NCBI GenBank assembly: GCA_005518185.1
Contig: RKSN01000003.1
Location: forward strand, 434,001-498,000
Direction: 5' to 3'
Length of the DNA stretch: 64,000 bases
DNA from: Chakrabartia godavariana
Lineage (GTDB): Bacteria; Pseudomonadota; Alphaproteobacteria; Sphingomonadales; Sphingomonadaceae
Positions 29,668 to 39,688 of this stretch are shown piece after piece; position 1 is the stretch's first letter; each line of letters begins with the position of its first letter. Under the pieces are notes generated by a model, which saw nothing but the letters and a program-made list of their open reading frames with translations, ran no database searches and was not told the DNA's origin. Position numbers and translations under genes: made by a program.

Positions 29668-30729
29668 TTGACTGACGTTTTGCCTCGCATTGTGGGGCTC
29701 GCCACGGCACGCCCCCCACAGGATGTCCACCCGGCCTTTATCGACTGGGCCGAGCAGCGGATCGAGCAGCCGCGCGAACGCGCGCTGTTTCGCCGGATGG
29801 CGGGTCGCGCCGGAATTGCGCACCGTTTCGCGGTCCTGCCACCCACCGCCGATGGCGGCTCCCCCGTCGATCCGGGTGGCTTTTATGCCGGGGACGACCC
29901 ATCCACCGCCGCGCGCATGGCGCTCTATGCCGAACACGCCCCCGCGCTCGCCTTGGCTGCGATTGGCCGCCTGTCCTTTGATCCGCAGAGCATCACGCAT
30001 CTCGTCGTGGCCAGCTGCACGGGCTTTGTCGCGCCGGGCGTCGATCAGATCATCGCGCGCCGTCTGGGGCTGGTGCCGTCGGTCGAACGGCTGCTGGTCG
30101 GGTTCATGGGCTGCTATGCGGCAGTGACCGCCCTGCGCAGCGCCGCGCACATCGTCCGCTCCACCCCCGAGGCACGCGTGCTCGTCGTGACGGTGGAACT
30201 GTCCTCGCTGCATCTCAACCGGACGGGCAATCTCGAATCGCTTCTCGCCATGCTTCAGTTTGGCGATGGCGCCGCCGCTGCGCTCGTTCAGGCGGACGGC
30301 GTCGGGCTGTCGGTCGAAGCGCCCTTTGCGACCACCCTGCCCGAATCGGACACGCTGATCCGCTGGGACATTGGCGACAACGGCTTTCTGATGCACCTGT
30401 CCGGCGAAGTGCCGGGCCGCATTGCCGAAGCTCTGCGCGATCCGGCGCTGGTCGCAACGCTGGCGGGCGGCGCGCCTGCGGATGTCGATGCCTGGGCGGT
30501 TCATGCCGGGGGCCGCTCGATTCTGGATGCGGTCGAACATGGCCTGTCGCTCACGCCCGATGCGCTCGCCGAGTCGCGCGCCGTGCTGCACGAAGGCGGC
30601 AACATGTCGTCCTCCACGCTGATGTTCGTTCTGGAACGCATGATGGGGCGCCCCGTCACACGCGGCGTTGCGCTCGCCTTTGGCCCGGGCCTCGCCGCCG
30701 AGGGCTTTCGCTTCCGGTCGGTCGCATGA
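29668..30729 (+). CDS. Type III polyketide synthase
   Basis: A 353-residue chalcone-synthase-fold enzyme that condenses malonyl-CoA units onto an acyl-CoA starter without a carrier protein. The catalytic triad is visible: Cys117 in VVASCTGF, His279 in AVHAGGRSILDAV and Asn312 in GGNMSSSTLMF. The gatekeeper region GFMGCYAAV is also conserved. It starts with TTG, with a purine-rich GGAGCGAGGA upstream. Its stop overlaps the ATG of a methyltransferase gene (ATGA), followed by a flavoprotein. Alkylresorcinol or alkylpyrone products are typical of bacterial relatives; the actual product is unknown. Confidence 0.92.
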   Translation: MTDVLPRIVGLATARPPQDVHPAFIDWAEQRIEQPRERALFRRMAGRAGIAHRFAVLPPTADGGSPVDPGGFYAGDDPSTAARMALYAEHAPALALAAIGRLSFDPQSITHLVVASCTGFVAPGVDQIIARRLGLVPSVERLLVGFMGCYAAVTALRSAAHIVRSTPEARVLVVTVELSSLHLNRTGNLESLLAMLQFGDGAAAALVQADGVGLSVEAPFATTLPESDTLIRWDIGDNGFLMHLSGEVPGRIAEALRDPALVATLAGGAPADVDAWAVHAGGRSILDAVEHGLSLTPDALAESRAVLHEGGNMSSSTLMFVLERMMGRPVTRGVALAFGPGLAAEGFRFRSVA

Positions 30730-31418
30730 TGCTCGCGACGCGCGCCTTGGCCGAAGAGCAGATGGATGCGCCGGATCTGGACCCGGCCGTCTATGCTCGC
30801 GTCCTGGCCGATCTGGCACGCGTCAACACCGTGACCATGGCGCGCCGCCCGACACTTTCCTTTCTCGACCGCGTGGCAAAACGGGGCGGCGGGGCGCTGC
30901 GCATCCTTGATGTGGGCTTCGGCGATGGCGACATGCTCCGACGGATCGCCGCCCGGGCCAAAAGGCGCGGACAGGCCGTGGAGCTGGTCGGGATCGATCT
31001 CAACCCGCGCAGCCGCGAGGTGGCCGCCGCGGCAACGCCCGCCAATTTCACGATTGACTACCGGACGGGCGACTATGCCGATCTGGCGGAGGAGCCCTGG
31101 GACGTCATCCTGTCGAGCCTTGTTGCCCATCATATGAGCGACGCCCAGCTGATTGCCTTCCTCCGCTTCATGGAGGCGCATGCGCAGCGCGGCTGGTTCA
31201 TCAACGATCTGCACCGCCACAGCTTTTCCTATATCGGCTATCCGCTGCTCGCCCGGCTCGCCGGATGGCACCGTATTGTCCGGGAAGACGGACAATTGTC
31301 GATCGCCCGATCCTACCGCCCCGCCGAATGGCCGCCGATCCTGGCCGAGGCCGGGATCACGGGCGCGCGCGTCTTCCGCACTTTTCCCTTCCGGCTATGC
31401 GTCGAAGCGATCCGGTAA
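30726..31418 (+). CDS. Class I SAM-dependent methyltransferase (polyketide tailoring)
   Basis: A 230-residue methyltransferase with motif I LRILDVGFGDGDML (about 58-71), an acidic residue after strand 2 (GIDLNPRS), and the post-motif VILSSLVAHHMSDAQL. It resembles UbiE/ubiquinone-type C- or O-methyltransferases. The four-base overlap with the type III PKS gene and the 22-base overlap with the flavoprotein gene make co-expression very likely, so methylation of the phenolic or pyrone product is the reasonable inference. Confidence 0.85.
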   Translation: MMLATRALAEEQMDAPDLDPAVYARVLADLARVNTVTMARRPTLSFLDRVAKRGGGALRILDVGFGDGDMLRRIAARAKRRGQAVELVGIDLNPRSREVAAAATPANFTIDYRTGDYADLAEEPWDVILSSLVAHHMSDAQLIAFLRFMEAHAQRGWFINDLHRHSFSYIGYPLLARLAGWHRIVREDGQLSIARSYRPAEWPPILAEAGITGARVFRTFPFRLCVEAIR

Positions 31419-32455
31419 TCATCGGCGCCGGGCCGGCCGGGTGCGCGGCGGCCATCACGCTGGCGCGCGGCGGGGCACGGCCCCTGATCCTCGAAAAGGC
31501 GACCGAGGTTGGCGATGCGCTGTGCGGCGGCTTTCTGAGCTGGCGGACGCTCCAGTCTCTGGAAGCACTCGGCATCGCGCCGCAGGGCCATGTCGTCACC
31601 GAGCTGCGCGTTTTTTCCGCCGGGCGAAGCGTTGAGGCCCCGCTCCCCGCCCCGGCACAGGGCCTGTCGCGTCATGCCATGGACAGCGCGCTGGCCAAGG
31701 CTGCGGTTGCCGCTGGCGCCGGTCTGGAGCGTGGCGTCACGGTCCGGCATCTCGACGATCTGACGGACCGCACCGACGCCGTCTTTCTCGCCACGGGCAA
31801 ATATGACCTGAAAGGCGTCGAGCGACCGCGCACGGCGCGCGATCCAGCGATGGGGCTGCGCCTGCGCCTGCCCGCCTCCCGCGCGCTCACGCGGCTGATC
31901 GGCCCCGCGATCGAGCTGCACACCTTTGACCGTGGCTATGCCGGGATCGAACTTCAGGAGGATGGCAGCGCCAATATCTGCCTTGCGCTGCGCAAGTCGC
32001 TGCTCGCCGATCATGGTCGCGATCCGCGCCGCCTGCTGCGCGACCTGGGTGCGGCCCACCCCGCCTTTGGTGCGCGGCTGGAGGGCTTTGTCGACACGAT
32101 GCCGGTCGATGCAGTGGCAGGTGTGCCCTATGGATGGCGCGCGCACGACACGTCCCCCGGCCTGTTCCGCGTCGGCGATCAATGTGGCGTCATTCCGTCA
32201 CTTGCCGGGGAAGGCAATGGCATTGCGCTTGCCAGCGGACGGAGCGCCGCAAGGGCCTATCTTGCGGGCGGAACCGCTGCGGCGGGCGCCTGGCAAGCCG
32301 GCTTTGCGCGGCAAAGCCGACGACCGATCGGCGTCGCGACCGCCATCTGGCGTGCGTCAGAACTGGCGCTGGGCCGGGGGCTGATCCCGCTGGCGCTGAG
32401 ATTGCTGCCCGGCCTTGCCCCGGCCATTGCCCGCGCGACGCGGATTGATCCTTGA
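31397..32455 (+). CDS. FAD-dependent oxidoreductase (geranylgeranyl reductase/hydroxylase-like)
   Basis: A 352-residue flavoprotein. The N-terminal dinucleotide motif [13 protein letters not shown] is followed by an acidic strand-2 end ([10 protein letters not shown]), and the second FAD motif is [19 protein letters not shown], with the GD that contacts the ribityl chain. It is shorter than typical aromatic hydroxylases. As the third gene of the PKS unit it may oxidise the polyketide ring (hydroxyquinone formation) or reduce a side chain. The start [12 protein letters not shown] was chosen because the FAD fold begins at once; it overlaps the methyltransferase by 22 bases. Confidence 0.82.
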   Translation: MRRSDPVIIGAGPAGCAAAITLARGGARPLILEKATEVGDALCGGFLSWRTLQSLEALGIAPQGHVVTELRVFSAGRSVEAPLPAPAQGLSRHAMDSALAKAAVAAGAGLERGVTVRHLDDLTDRTDAVFLATGKYDLKGVERPRTARDPAMGLRLRLPASRALTRLIGPAIELHTFDRGYAGIELQEDGSANICLALRKSLLADHGRDPRRLLRDLGAAHPAFGARLEGFVDTMPVDAVAGVPYGWRAHDTSPGLFRVGDQCGVIPSLAGEGNGIALASGRSAARAYLAGGTAAAGAWQAGFARQSRRPIGVATAIWRASELALGRGLIPLALRLLPGLAPAIARATRIDP

Positions 32456-32486
32456 ACCGACGGTCGTTCAGGCCCAGATTGCAGAG

Positions 32487-32888
32487 ATGGAAAAGCTGCT
32501 CCTCACCGATGACGAATGGCGCGCGCGCCTGACCCCCGCCCAATATCATGTGCTGCGTCAGGCCGGCACCGAACGCGCCTTTTCCGGCGCGCTCAACGAG
32601 AACAAGGAAGACGGGGTCTATCGCTGCGCTGGCTGCGGCGCCGACCTGTTCCTGTCGGACACCAAATATGACTCCGGGTCGGGCTGGCCGAGCTTTTACG
32701 CGCCGGTCGCCAACGATGCCGTCACGATGGTTGAGGACCGGTCGCACGGCATGGCGCGCGTCGAGGTCCGCTGCGGGCGGTGCGACGGGCATCTGGGGCA
32801 CGTCTTCCCCGACGGGCCTGAGCCAACCGGCCTGCGCTTCTGCATGAACAGCGTCTCGCTCGATTTTGAGGGCGACTCCGCCGACTGA
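32487..32888 (+). CDS. msrB: Peptide-methionine (R)-S-oxide reductase
   Basis: A 133-residue MsrB that repairs methionine-R-sulfoxide. Two structural zinc pairs are present (Cys47/Cys50 in CAGC and Cys96/Cys99 in CGRC), along with the substrate motif SGWPSFYAP and the catalytic Cys119 in GLRFCMNS. There is no obvious Shine-Dalgarno for ATG 32487, and the frame is open upstream to 32415. It follows the flavoprotein gene by about 30 bases and may be co-transcribed, though it is a housekeeping function. Confidence 0.94.
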   Translation: MEKLLLTDDEWRARLTPAQYHVLRQAGTERAFSGALNENKEDGVYRCAGCGADLFLSDTKYDSGSGWPSFYAPVANDAVTMVEDRSHGMARVEVRCGRCDGHLGHVFPDGPEPTGLRFCMNSVSLDFEGDSAD

Positions 32889-32950
32889 TCCCGGTGCGGC
32901 AACGCTGACGCCTTGCCGCGAGTCCCGACGCCGCCTAAGAAGGCCGACAC

Positions 32951-35008
32951 ATGGCCCGCACGCGACCCAGACCCAGCCCGACCCCCAAAGAGCGCGGCCT
33001 GATATCCCGCCTGTTCCGTTGGGCCCTCGTCTTTGGCGGCGTGGTGATGGTGGGCCTGATGTCGGCCATCGGCTTTGCCTATTCCTCGCTGCCCGAATTC
33101 CCCGAACTGCGCACGCGTGAAACGCTGGGCCAGGTCATCCGTGTGCGCGCGGCGGACGGACAGGTCATCCTGTCGCTCGGCCCGATCTACGGGGAGTGGA
33201 TCGACTATCACAACATTCCCGACGTCATGGTCAATGCGATGGTTGCGGTCGAGGACCGCCGCTTCCGCATGCACCCCGGCGTCGACCCCATCGGCCTGGC
33301 CCGCGCGGTGCAGGTGCGGCTGACGCGCGGCCATTGGGCGCAGGGCGGCTCCACCATCACGCAGCAGCTGGCGCGTAACCTCTTCCTCACCAACACACGC
33401 ACCTTTGGCCGCAAGGGGCGTGAGCTTGTTCTCGCGCTGGCGATGGAGGCCAAATATTCGAAGGATGAGATCCTCGAGCTGTATCTGAACCGCGTCTATT
33501 TCGGCGGCGGGGCCTATGGCATCGATGCGGCTTCGCGGCGCTTCTTTGATCATCCCGCGACCAAGCTGAGCCTTGAGGAATCGGCGATCATCGCGGGCCT
33601 CGTCAAGGCGCCGTCCAACTATTCCCCGACCGCCGACGCGCAGGCCGCCCTTGGCCGTTCCAAGGTGGTGCTGGGCGTGATGGCCGATGCGGGCGTGATC
33701 ACCTCGCAACAGGCCGCGATGGCGCGCCCCGAGAGCGTGAAACTCGCCGCCCCGCAGCAGCAGAACAGCGTGCGCTACTTCACCGACTGGGCGCTGCCCC
33801 AGCTGGACGGGCTGATCGAGGAAACCTCGGCCCCGATTGACGTCTGGACGACGCTGGACCCTGGCATGCAGGCGGCGGCAGACACCGCGATCCGCACCTA
33901 TGCGCCATCGGGTGCCCAGGGCGCGCTTGTCGCACTCGACCGCGACGGCGCGGTGCGCGCCATGATCGGCGGGCGCGATTATGTGAGTTCGATCTACAAC
34001 CGCGCCACGCAGGCGGTCCGGCAGCCGGGTTCCGCCTTCAAGCTGTTCGTCTATCTGGCGGCGCTCGAATCGGGCATGACGCCGGAGACCAAGATGGTCG
34101 ACCAGCCCGTCGACATTGGCGGGTGGAGCCCGCGCAACAGCACCGGGCGCAATCTCGGCGAAATGACGCTGCGTACCGCCTTCACCTATTCGATCAACAC
34201 CATCGCCGCGCAGATCGGGCAGGAAATCGGCACCCCCGCCATTGCCGGCATGGCGCGGCGTCTGGGCATCACGACGCCGATCAACACGCAGCCGTCCATG
34301 GTGCTCGGCACGTCGGATGTCCGCCTCATCGACATGACGCGCGCCTTTGCGACCATTCAGGCCAAGGGCAAGTCGGTCACACCCTATGGCATCGTGAAGG
34401 TCACGTCCGCCTCGGGCGAGCTGCTCTATCAGCGGCCCAAGGATCAGGATCTCCAGCTGGTGGACCCCTGGGTCGCGGCAGGGATGACCGACATGATGCA
34501 GACCGCCGTCAGTGCAGGCACGGGGCGCGCCGCCCAGATCGGCCGCCCGGTGGCCGGGAAGACGGGCACGACCTCTTCCAACAAGGATGGCTGGTTCCTC
34601 GGCTTTTCAAGCGGAATCACAACGGGCGTCTGGATGGGCCGCGACGATGCGCGCCCGGTCCGCGACTTGCAGGGGGGCCGCGCGCCCGCGACCGCCTTTG
34701 CCGCCTTCATGCGCGCAGCCGTCGCCAAGCGGCCGGTCGAAAAGTTTGAGACCGAAGTGACCTTGCCCGACTGGATGCTCGAGTCCGATGAGGAAGCCTA
34801 TCTGGGCGACCAGAGCAACATGTCCGACCCGGCCTTTGTCGATGAAAATGGCAATCCGGTGGAAGAAGCCCAGCCCGACACCTATGATCCGGCCGCCGAA
34901 GATGCCGAGTATAAGCGTATTCTGGACGAAGCGACCAAGCGCGATGCCGCGACACCTCCGGCGCGGCCGCCCGTCAACCGGACCAGTCAGTCCCGCCCGA
35001 ACCAGTGA
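32951..35008 (+). CDS. Class A penicillin-binding protein (PBP1A family)
   Basis: A 685-residue bifunctional peptidoglycan synthase. A cytosolic Arg-rich tail and one membrane helix (about 24-46) are followed by the glycosyltransferase domain (VAVEDRRFRMHPG with the catalytic Glu, GGSTITQQLARNLFL). Then comes the transpeptidase domain with the active-site SxxK in RQPGSAFKLF, SxN in YSINT, and KTGT in VAGKTGTTSS. The C-terminal tail is acidic and Pro-rich. The 3' end overlaps the convergent metallopeptidase gene by 22 bases. Confidence 0.95.
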   Translation: MARTRPRPSPTPKERGLISRLFRWALVFGGVVMVGLMSAIGFAYSSLPEFPELRTRETLGQVIRVRAADGQVILSLGPIYGEWIDYHNIPDVMVNAMVAVEDRRFRMHPGVDPIGLARAVQVRLTRGHWAQGGSTITQQLARNLFLTNTRTFGRKGRELVLALAMEAKYSKDEILELYLNRVYFGGGAYGIDAASRRFFDHPATKLSLEESAIIAGLVKAPSNYSPTADAQAALGRSKVVLGVMADAGVITSQQAAMARPESVKLAAPQQQNSVRYFTDWALPQLDGLIEETSAPIDVWTTLDPGMQAAADTAIRTYAPSGAQGALVALDRDGAVRAMIGGRDYVSSIYNRATQAVRQPGSAFKLFVYLAALESGMTPETKMVDQPVDIGGWSPRNSTGRNLGEMTLRTAFTYSINTIAAQIGQEIGTPAIAGMARRLGITTPINTQPSMVLGTSDVRLIDMTRAFATIQAKGKSVTPYGIVKVTSASGELLYQRPKDQDLQLVDPWVAAGMTDMMQTAVSAGTGRAAQIGRPVAGKTGTTSSNKDGWFLGFSSGITTGVWMGRDDARPVRDLQGGRAPATAFAAFMRAAVAKRPVEKFETEVTLPDWMLESDEEAYLGDQSNMSDPAFVDENGNPVEEAQPDTYDPAAEDAEYKRILDEATKRDAATPPARPPVNRTSQSRPNQ

Positions 35009-35667
35009 AGCCGCGCCCCGTGCGTGCGCAGCCAGTGCCGCGCCGGGGTCGGGTCTGCGCCAAACAGCTCGGCGACCAGCCGGTGAAAGGCCCGGCTGTG
35101 ATCCATGTGGACACGGTGCGCGACTTCATGCGCCACGGTTGCGCGGCGGACATGGTCGGGCGCGAGGATCAGGCGCCAGCTGTACCGGATATTGCCGCTG
35201 GACGAGCAGCTGCCCCAGCGTGCGCGGGGATCGCCGACCGACACCTCGGCAACGCTGATGTCGGCGGCGCCCGCAATCTCGCGGGTTTCGGCATCGAGCA
35301 GCACCTGCGCCTCTGCGCGCATCCAGCGTAACAGGCGAGACGCCATGACGTCATGCGGCCCGCCGATCCGCAGAACATCGCCCTCCAGCGCGGGTTTGCG
35401 CGGATGGAGTTCCGACCAGTCGAGCCGATAGTCGCGTCCGGCAAAGGGCACGGTCATGCCAGGGACAATCGGCCAGGGGTCCGGCAGGCGGGCGCGTTGC
35501 CGCGCGATCCAGCCGCGATGCGCCTCCACCCAGTCCATCGCCGGGCCAAGGGCGGCGCGCAGCGGCAGGACAAGGCGCACGGCGCCACTGCGCGGATCGA
35601 CGGTGAGCTTCATCCGGCGGGCCTCCCGCTTGCGGACGATCTCCAGCCCCTCGATCACAGGGTCCAT
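34987..35667 (-). CDS. YgjP-type M48/SprT-like zinc metallopeptidase (DUF45)
   Basis: A 226-residue protein with the family signature RWGSCSSSGNIRYSWRL (150-166) and the zinc site HEVAH (180-184) with further His at 187 and 190 in RVHMDHS. It lacks a signal peptide, so it is cytosolic. E. coli YgjP is the nearest known relative by family; its natural substrate is uncertain. Its ATG overlaps the end of the YcgN gene by 13 bases. Confidence 0.88.
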   Translation of the reverse strand: MDPVIEGLEIVRKREARRMKLTVDPRSGAVRLVLPLRAALGPAMDWVEAHRGWIARQRARLPDPWPIVPGMTVPFAGRDYRLDWSELHPRKPALEGDVLRIGGPHDVMASRLLRWMRAEAQVLLDAETREIAGAADISVAEVSVGDPRARWGSCSSSGNIRYSWRLILAPDHVRRATVAHEVAHRVHMDHSRAFHRLVAELFGADPTPARHWLRTHGARLHWFGRD

Positions 35668-36119
35668 GGATCCTTCGGCTTTTCCTCGGGCCAGTCGACG
35701 ATGTGGTTCTCAAGGTCTCCGGCATCGACTTCAGACACGGTCCAGCCGCGCGTCGACATGCCCCGGCGGTGGATCTCCTCCCGGTCGCCACAGACGAGAT
35801 AGTGCCAGTCCGGGAGCGGCAGATTGTTCGCGCGGCGGACATAGGCGCATGTCTCGGGCAGCCAGTCCATCGACTCGAGCCGCGCGGGCGTCAGGCGGAT
35901 GCAGTCCGGCACCTGCGCAAAGCGGTTGCGATAGTCCGAACATTGGCCGGTCTTCCGGTCCAGCAAGCGGCAGGCGACATTGGTCGGGTAGATTTCCCCC
36001 GTGTCATCGTCCTCAAGCTTATGGAGGCAGCATTTGCCGCACCCGTCGCACAGCGATTCCCACTGCGCCCGGTCCAGCGTGGCCAGCGGCCGGTCCTCCC
36101 AATAGCGGTCCCCCGCCAT
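35655..36119 (-). CDS. YcgN family cysteine-cluster protein (UPF0260)
   Basis: A 154-residue protein rich in conserved cysteines: Cys24, 27, 30 and 31 (CDGCGKCC), then Cys50, 60, 73 and 91. This is the CxxCxxCC zinc/iron-sulphur-type family. The function is unknown. Its ATG overlaps the stop of the SCO gene by one base (TAATG), and its end overlaps the metallopeptidase start, so the three genes form one unit. Confidence 0.88.
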   Translation of the reverse strand: MAGDRYWEDRPLATLDRAQWESLCDGCGKCCLHKLEDDDTGEIYPTNVACRLLDRKTGQCSDYRNRFAQVPDCIRLTPARLESMDWLPETCAYVRRANNLPLPDWHYLVCGDREEIHRRGMSTRGWTVSEVDAGDLENHIVDWPEEKPKDPWTL

Positions 36120-36706
36120 TATTTGACCCAGCGGGCCAGCTCGTCCGCGAATTGCTGGGGCTTGGCATTTTGTGGCATGATCGCGATCGGCTCTCCAGCG
36201 GGGCCATAGAGCACGACCATGCGAGCATGATCGACGAGATAGGCGCCCTGCGCGTTGGGCGGCTGGCGCATGAAGGCGACGCCATAGGCCTGCGCCACGG
36301 CGTCAATGTCCTTCACCGGCCCCGTCAGCCCGACCATGCGGGGATGGAAGTTGGAGACGAACTGCTTGATCGCCGCCGGTGTATCGCGCGCGGGATCGAC
36401 CGTGATGAAGATCGGGACCACCTTTGCGCCGCGGGCGGGATCCGCCTTTTCAAACGCGCTCAGCCCCTGCCCCATGATCTGCACATCGACCGGGCAGACA
36501 TCCGGGCAGAAGGTGTAGCCGAAGTAGACAAGGCGGTATTTGCCCGCAAAGTCGGCATCGGTGACGGTCTTGCCGTCCTGATTGGTCAGCCGGAAGGCGC
36601 CGCCCATTTTGGCACCGGCGAGCGGCGGTGCTTCGGCAGGCGCCCCACCGCAGGCGGACAGGAGGGACAGGGCAAGCCCGGCGGCGATGATCTTGAATTT
36701 GTTCAT
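36119..36706 (-). CDS. SCO1/SenC family copper protein
   Basis: A 195-residue lipoprotein (lipobox LLSAC, Cys19) with a thioredoxin-like SCO fold. The copper-binding pair is in FCPDVCPVD (CxxxC), and the third ligand is a His in YLVDHARMVV. SCO proteins deliver copper to the CuA site of cytochrome oxidase or act in thiol redox. No oxidase gene is adjacent. It heads the SCO-ycgN-metallopeptidase unit and is divergent from the ankyrin gene. Confidence 0.93.
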   Translation of the reverse strand: MNKFKIIAAGLALSLLSACGGAPAEAPPLAGAKMGGAFRLTNQDGKTVTDADFAGKYRLVYFGYTFCPDVCPVDVQIMGQGLSAFEKADPARGAKVVPIFITVDPARDTPAAIKQFVSNFHPRMVGLTGPVKDIDAVAQAYGVAFMRQPPNAQGAYLVDHARMVVLYGPAGEPIAIMPQNAKPQQFADELARWVK

Positions 36707-36778
36707 GGCCCGGCTAGCTTTGCTCTGCTACGCGGCGACACGCAAGGGACGAAATCCCGCACTTTTGGGGCGTATACC

Positions 36779-37363
36779 ATGAAGAAGATCCTGACGGCTC
36801 TGATCGCACCCGTTCTGCTCTGGCCGACCGTGGCCAGCGCGCAGTTTTCGGATGGCTACAACTTCCTGAAGGCGGTGCGGGACCGTGACGGCGCGAAGGC
36901 GACCGAAATCCTGAACAAGCCGGGCAGCGTTATCGTCGACACCAAGGATGTCTCGTCGGGCGAAAGCGCGCTCCACATCGTGACCAAACGCCGCGACACG
37001 ACCTGGCTCGCTTTCCTGCTGGCCAAGGGCGCAAAGCCCGACATCAAGGACGTGGAAGGCAATACGCCGCTCATCGTCGCCACGCAGATGGGCTTTGCCG
37101 AGGGTGCCGACCTGCTGCTGAAGCGCCGCGCGACCGTGGATGCCACCAATTCGCGCGGGGAAACGCCGCTGATCGTCGCGACGCAGCAGCGCGATGTGGC
37201 GATGGTCCGCCTGCTCCTCGCCGCCGGGGCCAATCCGCGCAAGACCGACCGCGCCGCTGGCCTGTCCGCAATGGACTATGCCGCGCGCGACAGCAGGGCC
37301 GCCGTCATCCTGAAGCTGCTGCAGGACGCCAAGCCCGCAAAGGCCGCCGCCGGTCCAATCTGA
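36779..37363 (+). CDS. Exported ankyrin repeat protein
   Basis: A 194-residue protein with a signal peptide (MKKILTALIAPVLLWPTVASA, cleavage near residue 21 or 22) and four or five ankyrin repeats (SALHIVTKRRDTTWLAFLLA, NTPLIVATQMGFAEGADLLL, ETPLIVATQQRDVAMVRLLL). It should reside in the periplasm and bind a protein partner. The reading frame is open far upstream, antisense to the previous genes, but the signal peptide fixes the start. It ends two bases before the convergent parB stop. Confidence 0.9.
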   Translation: MKKILTALIAPVLLWPTVASAQFSDGYNFLKAVRDRDGAKATEILNKPGSVIVDTKDVSSGESALHIVTKRRDTTWLAFLLAKGAKPDIKDVEGNTPLIVATQMGFAEGADLLLKRRATVDATNSRGETPLIVATQQRDVAMVRLLLAAGANPRKTDRAAGLSAMDYAARDSRAAVILKLLQDAKPAKAAAGPI

Positions 37364-37365
37364 TC

Positions 37366-38276
37366 CTAGATATGCTCGCCCGAAAGGCGCTGGCAGATCA
37401 GATCCAGCTGATCGAGCGATGAATAGCCGAGCGTGACTGTCCCGCCGCGTGCGCCGTGCACGATGTGGACCTTGAGGCCCAGGATATCACCCAGCTGGCG
37501 TTCGAGCGCCTCCAGATCGGGGTCACGGCCTGTGCGGCCCTTGGCCTGCGTTTTGGCGCCCGCCTTGGCGCGCTTGGCCAGGCGCTCGGTATCGCGCACC
37601 GACAGGCCACGGTCGATCACCTGCCGGGCAATGCCCTCCGGGTCCTCGCACTGGAGCAGCGCGCGGGCATGACCCATGGTCAGCTCCCCCGACACGAGCC
37701 AGCCATGCACGCGCATCGGCAGATTGCGCAGACGCATCAGGTTCGCGATGTGGCTGCGGGACTTGCCGACAATCCGCCCCAGCTCTTCCTGGCTGTGGCC
37801 ATATTCCTCGATCAGACGGCGATAGGTCTCGCCTTCTTCCCAGGCGTTGAGTTCCTCGCGCTGGATGTTCTCAACCAGCGCGATTTCCAGCGCCGTGCGA
37901 TCGTCAAATTGTTTAACAATTACAGGGACTTGGTGCAGATGTGCGCGCTGCGCCGCGCGCCAGCGGCGTTCACCGGCGACCATCTGGTAATGCCCGCCCA
38001 TGTCGCGCACGACGATCGGCTGGAGCACGCCAAGCGCCGTGATCGACTTGGCCAGCTCCTCAAGCGCGGCGTCGTCAAAATTGCGGCGCGGCTGGTTGGG
38101 CAGCGGCTGCAGATCGGCAACGGGCACAAGCCGCACGCCGTCGGGCACCGCCGTGCCACTGTCGGCCCGGCTCGGCACCGCAGCAGCGGTCTCGGTCTGG
38201 ATTTCGCCCAGCAGCGAGGACAGCCCGCGCCCCAGCCCCAATGGGCGCTTCTTCGGGGCGCCGCCCTGTTCGTCGC

Positions 38277-38280
<4 letters not shown>
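37366..38280 (-). CDS. parB: Chromosome partitioning protein ParB
   Basis: A 304-residue parS-binding CTP-dependent clamp. The N-terminal LGRGLSSLLGE motif is a ParA-interaction segment. The ParB/Srx domain carries GERRWRAAQRA (box II), the helix-turn-helix region is YGHSQEELGRIVGKSRSHIANLMRL, and a C-terminal dimerisation domain follows. It is coupled to parA by a four-base overlap. Four parS-type palindromes lie 0.8-3.3 kb upstream in rsmG, mnmG and the mnmG-mnmE gap. Confidence 0.97.
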
Positions 38281-39055
<775 letters not shown>

Positions 39056-39059
<4 letters not shown>

Positions 39060-39688
39060 CGTCCTGCGACCTTCCTGACGCCCGTCGCCACCACGATGGC
39101 CGCTTCGGAATCCGTCAAACTCTGTTTCACGTGAAACGTACCTTGCCAGTTTTCGCGCGCCGATTCCACTTCTTCACGCGCAGAACGCCCTTTCGGCAGC
39201 AACCACAGCGTTTTTTGTGTGGAAAAGCTGTGGGCGAGGTCAAACAGCTTGGGAAGCGGCGCAAAGGCGCGCGCACTGATGATCGTCGCGGGCTTGTGCT
39301 TCAGGGCCTGCACCTTGCAGCCAAAGACCTGTGCATTGGGCAACTCCAACACCTCGATCACCCGATTGAGGAATGCAATCCGTCCGCGCCGTTCCTCCAC
39401 CAGATGGACCGGCCGCTTTGACAGGATCGCGACCACGATCCCCGGCATTCCCGCCCCTGCGCCGAGATCGAGCCAGTCGCCCGGTCCCACACCTTCAGAT
39501 AGCGGCAAAAGCTGCGCCGAATCGACAATGTGCCGCGTCCAGAACACGTCAAAGGTCGAGCGGGCGATGAGGTTCTGCTCCGCCGCGCCCTCGATGACGA
39601 GCTGGCGGTAGCGCTCAAGTTTGTCGAGCGTTTCACGTGAAACATTGAGCGTGGTGCGCAACCAGGCGCGGGCATCATCCTCGGTCAT
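39056..39688 (-). CDS. rsmG: 16S rRNA (guanine527-N7)-methyltransferase
   Basis: A 210-residue RsmG/GidB methyltransferase; it modifies G527 of 16S rRNA. The SAM site is [15 protein letters not shown], and [15 protein letters not shown] is characteristic. Two parS palindromes are embedded in the coding sequence, one encoding NVSRET near the N-terminus and one encoding TFHVKQ near the C-terminus. Coupled by four-base overlaps to mnmG and parA. Confidence 0.96.
39123..39138. other. parS site
   Basis: TGTTTCACGTGAAACG contains the perfect 14-bp core GTTTCACGTGAAAC of the ParB-binding centromere consensus and differs from it only at the last base. It lies inside the 3' part of rsmG, about 60 bases before parA. 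Confidence 0.93.
39629..39644. other. parS site
   Basis: CGTTTCACGTGAAACA has the full 14-bp palindromic core and one outer mismatch to the consensus. It lies in the 5' part of rsmG, where it encodes Val-Ser-Arg-Glu. Confidence 0.93.

Noticed and set aside
35456-36778. Long extension upstream of the ankyrin protein
   Set aside because: It is antisense to three coupled genes, and the ankyrin protein has a clear signal peptide at 36779.
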